Translations under genes and position numbers: made by a program
Notes under the pieces: model-generated
What the model saw: the letters and a program-made list of their open reading frames with translations, nothing else
The model's database searches: none
Told to the model about the DNA's origin: nothing
From: Candidatus Aphodenecus pullistercoris
GTDB lineage: Bacteria > Spirochaetota > Spirochaetia > Sphaerochaetales > Sphaerochaetaceae
Direction: 5' to 3'
NCBI GenBank assembly: GCA_017694495.1
Contig: JADIMU010000066.1
Coordinates: 1-49,503, forward strand
DNA length: 49,503 nucleotides
Shown here: positions 7,834 through 16,197 of the stretch, in pieces
Layout of the letters: every line of letters starts with the position of its first letter
How positions within the stretch are numbered: position 1 is the stretch's first letter

Positions 7834-9214
7834 CGCTGTCACTGGTGAGGCCAGCCTCGGTGCAGGTCTGAACTTCGACAATGGCAACTACGGTTTCATC
7901 GACAGTGGTGCCAAGGTCAAGATTGACGTCGATCTTGCCACCGCTGATGCTGAGGCCATCGCTGAGGGCGATGTCTACGCATCTGTCAAAGCTTCTTTCG
8001 GCCTGAAGGTCTACTCTGGTGAGAAGAACATCGACGAGATGGAGGATCCGACTTTTGATGGATCGTGGAAGGTGGGTCTTACCGCTGACATCACCGAGGC
8101 CATGATCGCCGGTGCCAACTGGTCTGTCAGCATCCTCGGCCTTGATGGCGCTCCCAACTACGCCAAGGGCTTCCAGACCTACACTGTCAAGAAGGGCATC
8201 GACAAGTGGGGCTTCGAGAGGAATGACTTCGATGAGCAGTACAGCATCGACTCCAACTTCGACAAGGCCACTGGCATCCAGGCTACTGTCTATGGATACA
8301 AGGTTGGTTTCGGTCTTGTTGGCGACTACGACAGTGCTGACACTTGGAAGTTTGCTGACAAGCTCAATGTCGCAGCCCTCTTCGAGACTCCCGAGTACAA
8401 CTTCAACGGCCTTACGCTCCAGGCTGGTGCCGCCTACAGCTACCACTCTATGAACGATGACAAGGTTTCTGAGGCAAAGGACCACAACCTCAACATGTCC
8501 GTCAAGGCTGGATACGCCAATGATGTCCTGAGCGCCAGCGTCGCTTCCGACATGGTCCTCGGAATCCCCACCGCTGATGGTGAGAAGGCCACCTTCGATG
8601 CTGAAGTCGCAGCCAACTTCGTCTACGACTTCCTGACCGTCGACGCCTACTACGGCACCAATCCTGTCACCGGCAAAGACCCCAAGGGCCCTGCAAGTAA
8701 TTCTGACAACTGGGACAGCTACACCAAGTCCTATTCCGAGCACATGCTCTCCGCTCAGGTCAAGACCGATCTCAACAGCTTCGATGTTCCTGTCGCCATC
8801 ACAGTTGGTGTCAACGACATCATCGCCAAGCAGGCGATCAAGGCCAAGGTTGAGGTCACTCCTGTTGCTGGCCTCTCCCTTGCTGTCAACGGTGGCTACA
8901 CTATCGATGACACCGGAAGGGCTGCAGATGGTGCGATCCTCGAGAACAACGAGCTTGTCGGAAAGTGGAGTGCCGGTCTTGATGCCACCTACGAGATGGA
9001 CATCATGAAGATCACCGCTGGTGTTTCCGCCGAGCAGAAGATTGTCGATGGCGACAAGGTCAAGCTTGGCATGAACGCCGCTGTCGAGACCAGCTCCCTC
9101 ATCCCGGGTGCTACCCTCAAGCTCGCATGGGCCGATGCAGATGATCTCACCAACACCGGAACCGAGAAGACTCAGTACGGAAAGGTCACCGCTTCCATCA
9201 AGATGACCTTCTAA
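7775..9214 (+). CDS. outer-membrane beta-barrel protein, paralogue 1
   Basis: Secreted protein of 479 residues. The signal peptide (MKKTIAILLVAIMAVGSVFA) is identical to two other paralogues in the window. The rest is alternating polar/aromatic strands typical of a porin-like barrel: ANWSVSIL, GFQTYTV, LTLQAGAAYSYHS, FLTVDAYYGTNP, GLSLAVNGGYTID. It ends in KVTASIKMTF, the terminal Phe expected for BAM-assembled barrels. Codons are T-ending more often than in neighbouring genes, as in its paralogues. It starts just past the recombinase relic and ends at a hairpin shared in sequence with paralogue 2. No named family can be assigned with certainty. Confidence 0.85.
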   Translation: MKKTIAILLVAIMAVGSVFAAVTGEASLGAGLNFDNGNYGFIDSGAKVKIDVDLATADAEAIAEGDVYASVKASFGLKVYSGEKNIDEMEDPTFDGSWKVGLTADITEAMIAGANWSVSILGLDGAPNYAKGFQTYTVKKGIDKWGFERNDFDEQYSIDSNFDKATGIQATVYGYKVGFGLVGDYDSADTWKFADKLNVAALFETPEYNFNGLTLQAGAAYSYHSMNDDKVSEAKDHNLNMSVKAGYANDVLSASVASDMVLGIPTADGEKATFDAEVAANFVYDFLTVDAYYGTNPVTGKDPKGPASNSDNWDSYTKSYSEHMLSAQVKTDLNSFDVPVAITVGVNDIIAKQAIKAKVEVTPVAGLSLAVNGGYTIDDTGRAADGAILENNELVGKWSAGLDATYEMDIMKITAGVSAEQKIVDGDKVKLGMNAAVETSSLIPGATLKLAWADADDLTNTGTEKTQYGKVTASIKMTF

Positions 9215-9240
9215 ACAGAAGATTCATCTGAAGTGCAAGA

Positions 9241-9273
9241 CAAGCCCCAGAGCCTCATCGGCCCTGGGGCTTG
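9241..9273 (+). terminator. hairpin after barrel gene 1
   Basis: Stem CAAGCCCCAG/CTGGGGCTTG with a 13-nt loop, 27 bp after the stop. No strong T-run, so it may act on both strands between the converging genes. The same arms recur at 14041-14073. It is followed by a tandem 10-mer, TACAGGCAGG twice (9281-9300). Confidence 0.6.
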
Positions 9274-9309
9274 ATTCATGTACAGGCAGGTACAGGCAGG
9301 ATGCGACAA

Positions 9310-10677
9310 TCAAAGAGAGTATAGGTCCTCTCCATCAATCAGGATGTAGTCATCCACAGCTTCTTCAAATCCATTGACTGAAGCGAATCCAAGCCTAATT
9401 ACACCTAAGCCCTGAGCATTACCGACCTGAGCAGCTTCAGCCCTCATCTCAGCAGCGCTCATCGGCCTTGTGTAGAACTTTGCTTCATACAGACTGAAGT
9501 GGTCATCAAAGCGGACAGCACAGTCGAACTCTCCATTCGTTTTCGTCTTTGGATCGTCATACCAGAATGTACCGATGTCCAATGGTGTGGTCCCTTCCAG
9601 CTCTGCTACCTTGATCCTCAGATAGTCCCTGACGATCGACTCGAAGCGCATGCTTATGAATGTTCCAATCGAAGGCTTGATGTGGGAATCGTAGAAGTCT
9701 TCTTCTCTCAGGTGGATGATGCTTGATCCGTTTGGGTAGATGTAGGTGTAGTAAAAGCGGACAAGATTGTCAGCGATGGCATAATATGCCTTTTTTCGGT
9801 CGTTCTTCTTGTTGATGGGGGTTATGGAGGCTATCAAACCCATGTCCTGAAGCATTCCGAGGTATTTGCTCAGAAGTCCATTTGATGGAAGATTGAGGCT
9901 GTTCTCAATCTGGCTGTATCTCACCTTGCCATTCCCAATCACACGAAGGATGTCGTTGAGGATCGAGACTTTTCCTATCTCTTTGAAAAGGATGTATTCG
10001 ATATAGATGCGGGCAAGACCATTCTGTCTCACGAACATGTTGATGATGTTGTCCCTCAAACCGAGAGCAGGATTCAGATTCTCCAGAATATATGGGCAGG
10101 CCCCAAAGACGGAGTGGAAACACGCCTTGTCATAGACTGGCAGATTGGGATAGAAAGCCTGGGCTTGCCAGTATTCGAGCTCATCGACTCTCATCACCAG
10201 CTGGAAGCGACCAAAGAGCGGGTTGTCCTGTTCCAGCAGCTCCTTCATCATGGTGACATGGGAACCGGTGAGGATCAGCTTCATGTTTCCTGGAAGCTGG
10301 TCAATGATCTGCTTGAATTCTGAGTCGACTTCATTTCCAGTCCTGCTCTGCTTCAGGAACTGGTATTCGTCAATCACGATTGTCAAAGGTTCCTTGTAAA
10401 GCTGTAAGGTATGGAAGAGGTCAAGATGATGCTGGAATGAGCCTAGAGGCGCACCAAGAAGGTCTGAGACCTGCTTTGCAAGGAGATTGAGATTCGTCTC
10501 GTATCGTCCATCAAGCGCTTCGAAGAAGATGGTTTTCCCCGGGGCATCAACAATCGCTTTCCTGAGCAATGTCGTCTTTCCAATCCTCCGCCTTCCATAG
10601 ACGGTTGCCGCCTTGGTTTCAGCAGCATTCATGAATTCAGTCAACGCTTTCAATTCGCTTTCTCGGCCGACGAACAT
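9310..10677 (-). CDS. AAA ATPase with DUF234-like nuclease-fold C-terminus (1)
   Basis: Protein of 455 residues. The N-terminal P-loop domain has MFVGRESEL, Walker A in YGRRRIGKTTL (about residues 27-37), Walker B LTIVIDEYQF (about 97-106) and the GSHVTMM sensor segment. A winged-helix region follows (ILRVIGNGKVRYSQIENSL). The C-terminus has the DUF234 pattern GEFDCAVRF...SLYEAKFY, resembling a PD-(D/E)XK nuclease core. These 'archaeal-type' ATPases are common in host-associated anaerobes and their biological role is not established. The gene looks more AT-rich than its neighbours. Start chosen for the GGAGG site 5 nt upstream. Confidence 0.88.
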   Translation of the reverse strand: MFVGRESELKALTEFMNAAETKAATVYGRRRIGKTTLLRKAIVDAPGKTIFFEALDGRYETNLNLLAKQVSDLLGAPLGSFQHHLDLFHTLQLYKEPLTIVIDEYQFLKQSRTGNEVDSEFKQIIDQLPGNMKLILTGSHVTMMKELLEQDNPLFGRFQLVMRVDELEYWQAQAFYPNLPVYDKACFHSVFGACPYILENLNPALGLRDNIINMFVRQNGLARIYIEYILFKEIGKVSILNDILRVIGNGKVRYSQIENSLNLPSNGLLSKYLGMLQDMGLIASITPINKKNDRKKAYYAIADNLVRFYYTYIYPNGSSIIHLREEDFYDSHIKPSIGTFISMRFESIVRDYLRIKVAELEGTTPLDIGTFWYDDPKTKTNGEFDCAVRFDDHFSLYEAKFYTRPMSAAEMRAEAAQVGNAQGLGVIRLGFASVNGFEEAVDDYILIDGEDLYSL

Positions 10678-10688
10678 GCATCCTCCAT

Positions 10689-10721
10689 ACTGAAAAACTT
10701 TTCACTTAAAAAATTTTCAGT
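10689..10721. promoter_or_regulatory. inverted repeat in the promoter of ATPase gene 1
   Basis: ACTGAAAA and TTTTCAGT form perfect 8-bp arms 17 nt apart, with a third related half-site (TTTTCACT) between them, 12 bp before the ATPase start at 10677. It looks like an operator, perhaps for autoregulation; no regulator is known. Confidence 0.5.
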
Positions 10722-10829
10722 TAATTTTGTGCCAGCATTTTGAAGGCGTCAAGGCACAATCGACAAGACATTCATCGTCAAAAGTTGCAACATGGAAGTG
10801 ATTTTCGTTGTGTAAAATTGCTTTTTTGC

Positions 10830-10858
10830 TTGCATCTGTCTGTAATGCAAGCTATTGT
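10830..10858 (+). promoter_or_regulatory. promoter of the DUF4143 ATPase gene
   Basis: TTGCAT, 17-bp spacer, TATTGT. The -10 box ends 9 nt before the ATG at 10868, so the leader would be only about 2-3 nt and there is no Shine-Dalgarno. The -35 box is also one arm of an inverted repeat (TTGCAT, 9 nt, ATGCAA). Confidence 0.6.
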
Positions 10859-10867
10859 TTAAACAGA

Positions 10868-12235
10868 ATGCTTAAACGTAAGATTGATGACAGGTTCACA
10901 AGCTGGAAAAACAATCCAGACCATCTACCGCTCGTAGTGGAAGGCGCTCGTCAGGTCGGTAAGACCACGAGCATAGAAACCTTCGCACGGAAGGCCTACA
11001 AAGCATTCTACAATCTGAACTTCTTCAGCGATCCTGGACTGATGAGCATTTTTGACGGTGCCTTGGATCCGGAGAGCATAATCACAAGAATCACGATAGC
11101 CTTTCCATCTCAGGAATATGTTCCTGGCTCTACACTCATTCTCCTGGACGAGATCCAGCACTGCCCCAATGCAAGGACAGCGTTGAAGTTCCTTGCCAGA
11201 CATGCTGATTTCGATGTGGTCGCATCAGGCTCGCTGCTTGGAATCAGTCTGTCCGACAAGGCATCGCTTCCTGTCGGCTACAGCGAGACGATTATGATGC
11301 ATCCCCTGGACTTCGAGGAGTTCCTATGGGCTATGGACATAGGAGAAAAAGTCATCTCGGGACTCAAAAGCTGTTTCGATGAGCGCAGGCCAGTCGACGA
11401 TTATGTCCATCAGAGGATGCTGGACTACTTTGCCATGTACACGGTCACAGGTGGCATGCCAGCCGTCGTCGCCAGCTTCGCAAAGGAGAGAGACTATTCT
11501 AAGGTCCTGAGGCTGCAGAGGGGCATCGTTGCCGATTATAGGAAAGATGCTGTCAAATACGCAGAAGGAAGTGAGAAGGTCAAAGTCGTCCGCTGTCTCG
11601 ACTCGATTCCTGCCCAGCTCGCGAAGGCAAACAAGAAGTTCCAGTACTCTGTCGTAGAGAAGAAGGCGAGCTCCAGGAAGTATGGCGATTCCCTCCTCTG
11701 GCTCGAAGATGCAGGAATAGTCAATCTCTGTCGGAACCTTTCCAGAATCGACAGCCCTCTAGCAGGATTCTCGAAAGACAACGAGTTCAAACTCTATTTC
11801 AACGATACTGGACTGCTCATCTCGATGTACGAGGATGGAACTGCCAGACGAATTGTTGAAGGTGAGATGGGAATCTACAAAGGAGCAATTTACGAGAACA
11901 TTGTGGCATCAGCATTGGCTGCGCTGGACATGCCGCTGTTCTACTTTGCCCCATCCGATACTCTGGAGATCGACTTTGTCATCAATTTCAGAGGCAGACC
12001 TTGCATTCTGGAAGTCAAAAGCGGTGAGAACACAAAGTCGAAATCGCTCAACACCGTGCTTGGAAATCCGAAGTACAACGTCGACCAGGCAATCAGGCTC
12101 TCCAGAAAGAATGTAGGAGAGGAAGGGGCGATACTGGCTCTGCCCCTCTACATGGTCATCTTCCTGAAGCCGGCAGACAATGAGTCCTGGATGCCTCCAT
12201 TGGCATCATCAGATGATCTGGAAAGCCACATGTAA
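10868..12235 (+). CDS. AAA ATPase with DUF4143 C-terminus
   Basis: Protein of 455 residues counting from the ATG; an in-frame TTG 60 bp upstream would lie before the promoter. The P-loop domain has VVEGARQVGKTT (about residues 23-34), Walker B LILLDEIQHCPNA (about 97-109) and the ASGSLLGISL sensor. The C-terminal DUF4143 region ends in a nuclease-like EIDFVINF...CILEVKSG motif (about 380-405). It is divergent from ATPase 1 and directly upstream of barrel gene 2. The family is widespread in gut anaerobes with no settled function; the nuclease-like residues suggest nucleic-acid work. A near-leaderless mRNA is predicted. Confidence 0.88.
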   Translation: MLKRKIDDRFTSWKNNPDHLPLVVEGARQVGKTTSIETFARKAYKAFYNLNFFSDPGLMSIFDGALDPESIITRITIAFPSQEYVPGSTLILLDEIQHCPNARTALKFLARHADFDVVASGSLLGISLSDKASLPVGYSETIMMHPLDFEEFLWAMDIGEKVISGLKSCFDERRPVDDYVHQRMLDYFAMYTVTGGMPAVVASFAKERDYSKVLRLQRGIVADYRKDAVKYAEGSEKVKVVRCLDSIPAQLAKANKKFQYSVVEKKASSRKYGDSLLWLEDAGIVNLCRNLSRIDSPLAGFSKDNEFKLYFNDTGLLISMYEDGTARRIVEGEMGIYKGAIYENIVASALAALDMPLFYFAPSDTLEIDFVINFRGRPCILEVKSGENTKSKSLNTVLGNPKYNVDQAIRLSRKNVGEEGAILALPLYMVIFLKPADNESWMPPLASSDDLESHM

Positions 12236-12353
12236 TTCACACGGCATAGCCGCAGATTCATCAACTGTGAGTAAAACCCTAATGTGACTTACGCGACAGG
12301 GCAAGCACAGCCGTTTCATGGTCTTTTTCATCCTCGTTCAAGTCATCTGACTA

Positions 12354-12422
12354 TGGAGGAATTATGAAAAAGACAATTGCAATTCTCCTGGTTGCAATCA
12401 TGGCTGTCGGCTCCGTCTTTGC
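12354..12422 (+). repeat. 69-bp start cassette, copy 2
   Basis: Identical over 69 bp to copy 1 (same orientation) and to copy 4 (inverted). It covers the ribosome binding site and signal-peptide codons of the barrel gene at 12364. Upstream sequence differs from the other copies apart from ATGGAGG. Confidence 0.9.
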
Positions 12423-14016
12423 CACGTTCTCCGGTGAAGCCAGCATCGGCTTCGGTGGAAACCTGGACAACGGCAACTTCGGATTCATCGACACCGGTGC
12501 CAAGGTCAAGGTTGATTTCGACCTCAGCACCGCTTCCGTTGATACTACTCCCACAGAGACTGTCGCAGAGGACGGCACGGTTACTCCTGCTCCTTCCATC
12601 TACGCCGCAGTAAAGGGATCCCTCGGTGTCAAGCTTTACACTGGTGAGGAGAACGTCGACGAAATTGAGGATCCTAACCTGCTCTCCAGCGTTAAACTTG
12701 GCGTCACTGCTGATATCACTGAGGCGACGATTGGTGGACAGAACTGGTCAGTCAGCATCCTCGAGGTCGCTGGTGCTCCCAACTATGCAAAGGGCTTCCA
12801 GACCTACACCGTCGAGGACGGCTACGACAAGTGGGGCTTTGAGAGGGCCGACTTCACCGAAAACTACAACACTGAACTGACATTCAACAAGGCTCCTGGC
12901 ATCACGGCTACAGTCTACGGCTATAAGGTCGGCTTCGGTATGCTCGGCGACTACAACTCAAAGGATTGGAAGCTTTCCGACAGCCTCAACATGTCCGTCA
13001 TGTTCGAGACTCCCGCATACGATTTCGGTGTTGAGGGACTCTCTCTCCAGGCCGGTGCCGCCTACAGCTACAAGTCTTTCGATTCACTCAAGGACGGTGA
13101 GACCTATAATGGAAACAAGACTGATCTCGATGGCGACGCAATTAAGGATGATGATGGTAATAACGTAGAAAAAGAGAGCTTCACGAAAGCTAATGCGCTG
13201 ACCATGTCTGCCAAGGCTAGCTATGCTACAGACCTCTTCTCTGTCGCTCTTGCCACCGATATGGGTGTCAAGCTCGGCTCTGATCCGAAGTTTGATGCTG
13301 ATGTCACTCTCGATGCCACCTATGACTTCCTGACTGTCAACGCCTACTATGGAACCAACCCTGTCACTGGCAAGACTCCTAAGAAGCAGCTTACCGATGT
13401 GAACAAAGATGGTAATCCTGATCTTAATGATAAGGGCAAGGTTGACTATGGACCAAACAAGAACGACGCCTACTGGAAGGAGACTTCCAAGGACATGCTC
13501 TCCGCTCAGGTCAAGGTCGACCTCAACAGCTTCGAGATTCCTGTTGCAGTCACTCTTGGCATGAACGACATCTTGGCTAAGCAGGCAATGACCGCTTCTG
13601 TCGAAGTCACTCCGATTGACGGCCTCAAGCTCACTGTCAATGGTGGTTACACCATCAACGACAATGGCAGGAAGGAGAACGTCACGGACGGCAAGGACAG
13701 CAAGGAGAATGGTGTCTGGAGAGACTATCAGATGGTCATCGACAAGGATGCCGCCAAGGTTGGAAAGTGGTCCGCTGGAATGTCCGGTGAGTACAGTTTC
13801 GCCTATGGAAAGGTCACCGCTGGTCTTTCCCTCGAGCAGAAGCTTGACGCCAACAAGAACCTGATTGTTGGAGCCAATGCCGCATTCGAGAACAGCACTC
13901 TCATCCCTGGCGCAACGCTGAAGTTCGCTTGGGCTGACGCTAAGGATATGCTCGGCAAGGATGCTGACAAGACCGATTTCGGCAAGATCACGGCCTCTGT
14001 CTCCATGACCTTCTAA
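12364..14016 (+). CDS. outer-membrane beta-barrel protein, paralogue 2
   Basis: Secreted barrel of 550 residues with the shared signal peptide and a terminal KITASVSMTF. It is closest to paralogue 1 in the first third (APNYAKGFQTYTV, DKWGFER, ATVYGYKVGFG). It also has an insert at about residues 58-76 (SVDTTPTETVAEDGTVTPA) that is found in paralogue 3 but not in 1 or 4. Charged, Asp/Lys-rich loops (around residues 245-275 and 340-375) are the most divergent parts and are likely surface loops. No promoter with good -35 and -10 boxes is seen in the 128 bp upstream. It is tail-to-tail with paralogue 3. Confidence 0.85.
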   Translation: MKKTIAILLVAIMAVGSVFATFSGEASIGFGGNLDNGNFGFIDTGAKVKVDFDLSTASVDTTPTETVAEDGTVTPAPSIYAAVKGSLGVKLYTGEENVDEIEDPNLLSSVKLGVTADITEATIGGQNWSVSILEVAGAPNYAKGFQTYTVEDGYDKWGFERADFTENYNTELTFNKAPGITATVYGYKVGFGMLGDYNSKDWKLSDSLNMSVMFETPAYDFGVEGLSLQAGAAYSYKSFDSLKDGETYNGNKTDLDGDAIKDDDGNNVEKESFTKANALTMSAKASYATDLFSVALATDMGVKLGSDPKFDADVTLDATYDFLTVNAYYGTNPVTGKTPKKQLTDVNKDGNPDLNDKGKVDYGPNKNDAYWKETSKDMLSAQVKVDLNSFEIPVAVTLGMNDILAKQAMTASVEVTPIDGLKLTVNGGYTINDNGRKENVTDGKDSKENGVWRDYQMVIDKDAAKVGKWSAGMSGEYSFAYGKVTAGLSLEQKLDANKNLIVGANAAFENSTLIPGATLKFAWADAKDMLGKDADKTDFGKITASVSMTF

Positions 14017-14040
14017 TCAAGTCATCTTCTGATGACAAAT

Positions 14041-14073
14041 CAAGCCCCAGGGCCGACAAAGCTCTGGGGCTTG
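14041..14073. terminator. bidirectional hairpin between barrel genes 2 and 3
   Basis: Arms CAAGCCCCAG/CTGGGGCTTG are the same as in the hairpin at 9241-9273. It lies between two convergent barrel genes (stops at 14016 and 14139) and can serve both. Confidence 0.6.
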
Positions 14074-14138
14074 TGATTTGAAAAGGTCTCCCGGATTTGA
14101 AGTCCAGGAGGCCTCGTGTTGAATCCTCAGACAGGAAC

Positions 14139-15968
14139 TTAGAAAGCGATGCTGCAGGAAGCGGTCAGCTTGCCAAGGTTCGTCTTGTCGTAGTCGGATC
14201 CGCTGTAGCTGTAGACCTTGAGGAGGTCGTTAGCATCGGACCATGCGAGCTTGAGGGTGGCGCCAGGAATCAGGCTGCTGGACTCGACGGAAGCGTTGAG
14301 ACCGAGCAGGACGCTGTTCTCATCAGAACCGTCAGAGAGCTTCTTCACATCAGCAACAGCAGCGCTCTTGCCGAGGTTCTTGACGTCGACACCGGCAGCG
14401 ACCTTTGCGAAGCCGAAGTCGTACTCAGCACTGGCGTTGACCTTCCACTGACCAAGGAAAGCGCCCTTGAGATCATCAGCAGACATGTCGTTGGCCTTGT
14501 ACCATGCATCCTTGTTGTAGGCATCGATTGTATCGACGACATAACCACCACCAACTGTGACCTTCAGGCCCTCGATCGGAGCGACTTCAACAGTGGCGCC
14601 GAGGTCGACAGTGTTCAGGAGGTCCTTGGTTGCCAGTGTGATGGACACGGGGATGCCGAAGCTGTTGAGGTCGGTCTTGACCTGAGCGGACAGGACGTCC
14701 TCAGTGTACTTGTTGCCCCACTTGGAAGCATCGTAGGTTACAGTATACTTCTGAGTGGTCTCATCGAACTTGGCGTTGAATCCACCGACCTTGTCCTCGC
14801 CGGACTTGGCCTTGGTGGCATAGTAGGCGTCGACACTCAGGAAGTCGTAGGTGAAGTTGGCGGCGACATCGGCACCGAACTCCTTGGCAGTGATGTTGTA
14901 TCCAAGGTCGGTGGCGACAGAAGCGCTGATCAGGTCGTTGCTGTAGCCGATCTTGCCGGACAGAGCGATGCTGTTGGTCTTGATGCCATTGTATTCCTTG
15001 GTATCAGTGACGATTGTTCCGTTCTCATTGAGATCCTTCACAGCAGCTTCATAAGCAGCCTTAGCTGCTACGACAGCATTGACCTTATTCTGGTAGTCTT
15101 CAGGATCCACTGTAGATGCAGCTGCGAGAGCATCGAGCGCAGCTTCAAGATTCTTTTTAGCGTCATCAACAGCCTCCTGCTTCTCTTCGATTGTCTCAGA
15201 AGAAATCGGGAAATCAGGATCAGCGGCAGGAGCATAGTGATCCTCGCCATAGAAGTCGGCGACACTCTTGTAGGAGTAACCAGCGGCGACCTGGGCGGTC
15301 AGACCACTGAAGTCGTACTCGGGAGTGGCGACGTAGGCGGCGACGTTCATGCTGTCCTTGAGGCCGTCGAGGGTGAAGCCGTTGAGGTCGCCCTTGACAC
15401 CCAGTCCGACAGTGTAGCCGAAGATGTCAGCCTTGACGCCGGGAGCCTTCGCGAAGGCGGCAGAGTAGCTGTAGTTGCCGTCGAAGTCGGCCTTGGTGAA
15501 GCCGTAGTCGTCAACCTTGCCCTTGACGGTGTAGGTGTCGATGGCGGAAGTGGCGTAGTCGGCCATGCCGGGCATCTCGAGGATGCTGACGGACCAGTTC
15601 TCTCCACCAATGGTGGCCTCGGCCAGGTCGACGGCGACGAAGGGCTTCACATCGCCCATCGGGTCATCGGCGGCGGATCCCTTCTCGCCGTTGAACAGCC
15701 ATGCCCTCAGAGAGGCCTTGACAGATGCGTAGACGGAAGGAACGGGAGTGACGGTGCCGTCCTCGGCGACAGTCTCGACAGGGGTGGTGTCGACATCGAG
15801 CGTGCTGAAGTCGACATCAAGCTTGAGCGTGTTGCTCTGGTCGAGGAAGCCGAAATTGCCGTTGTCGAGGTTCAATCCTGCTTCGATCTTTGCCTCTCCG
15901 GAGAACGTGGCGAAGGCAGAACCGACAGCCATCATTGCAACCAGGAGAATTGCAATTGTCTTTTTCAT
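14139..15968 (-). CDS. outer-membrane beta-barrel protein, paralogue 3, with helical insert
   Basis: Secreted barrel of 609 residues, read from the ATG behind GGAGG; the frame is open further upstream but without a site. The signal peptide is MKKTIAILLVAMMAVGSAFA. It shares the DTTPxETVAEDGTVTP insert with paralogue 2 and the TIGGENWSVSILE and SSLIPGATLKLAW blocks with the family, ending in TASCSIAF. A segment coded at about 15009-15202 is rich in Ala, Glu, Lys and heptad-like (EKQEAVDDAKKNLEAALDAL), predicting an alpha-helical coiled coil placed in a loop of the barrel; the other paralogues lack it. Confidence 0.85.
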   Translation of the reverse strand: MKKTIAILLVAMMAVGSAFATFSGEAKIEAGLNLDNGNFGFLDQSNTLKLDVDFSTLDVDTTPVETVAEDGTVTPVPSVYASVKASLRAWLFNGEKGSAADDPMGDVKPFVAVDLAEATIGGENWSVSILEMPGMADYATSAIDTYTVKGKVDDYGFTKADFDGNYSYSAAFAKAPGVKADIFGYTVGLGVKGDLNGFTLDGLKDSMNVAAYVATPEYDFSGLTAQVAAGYSYKSVADFYGEDHYAPAADPDFPISSETIEEKQEAVDDAKKNLEAALDALAAASTVDPEDYQNKVNAVVAAKAAYEAAVKDLNENGTIVTDTKEYNGIKTNSIALSGKIGYSNDLISASVATDLGYNITAKEFGADVAANFTYDFLSVDAYYATKAKSGEDKVGGFNAKFDETTQKYTVTYDASKWGNKYTEDVLSAQVKTDLNSFGIPVSITLATKDLLNTVDLGATVEVAPIEGLKVTVGGGYVVDTIDAYNKDAWYKANDMSADDLKGAFLGQWKVNASAEYDFGFAKVAAGVDVKNLGKSAAVADVKKLSDGSDENSVLLGLNASVESSSLIPGATLKLAWSDANDLLKVYSYSGSDYDKTNLGKLTASCSIAF

Positions 15969-15978
15969 AATTCCTCCA
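15910..15978 (-). repeat. 69-bp start cassette, copy 3 (diverged)
   Basis: Inverted relative to copies 1 and 2; 64 of 69 bases match, all five differences lying in the last third of the signal-peptide codons. The inner ATTGCAA-9-TTGCAAT element is unchanged. Confidence 0.88.
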
Positions 15979-15987
15979 TGGTGGAGG
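15973..15987 (-). promoter_or_regulatory. Shine-Dalgarno-masking hairpin, barrel gene 3
   Basis: CCTCCA pairs perfectly with TGGAGG over a 3-nt loop. The right arm is the ribosome binding site of the barrel gene, so translation may be held low unless the stem opens. The role is inferred. Confidence 0.45.
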
Positions 15988-16124
15988 TGGTTTCTGGATG
16001 TCCTCAAAGCAATCTGGGCATCAGATTTTGAGCTCGCAAATCCATTGATTACGCCTAGACTTGTAGCGACAGGTCGGTTGAATGTAAGTCGATTTGGCTT
16101 ATTCCTGTGAATGATGTTTTGATA

Positions 16125-16153
16125 TTGTGTTCTGTTTACTCGTGTAATATAAT
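16125..16153 (+). promoter_or_regulatory. promoter of ATPase gene 2
   Basis: TTGTGT, 17-bp spacer, TATAAT; the perfect -10 box is also the left edge of the inverted repeat that follows. Confidence 0.6.
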
Positions 16154-16178
16154 TCAAATTAGACTAAATTGAATTATA
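16148..16178. promoter_or_regulatory. operator-like inverted repeat over the -10 box
   Basis: TATAATTCAA and TTGAATTATA are perfect 10-bp arms 11 nt apart. They overlap the -10 box and start site of the ATPase gene at 16198, so a bound protein would block transcription. Which protein binds is unknown. Confidence 0.6.
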
Positions 16179-16197
16179 AAAATTGGAGGCACTTGGT

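Noticed and set aside
6438-9214. Prophage or integrative element around the recombinase
   Set aside because: No structural, replication or transfer genes, no tRNA attachment site beside it, and no flanking direct repeats were seen.
9281-9300. Tandem TACAGGCAGG repeat
   Set aside because: Only two copies, outside any gene; too little to call a repeat array or CRISPR.
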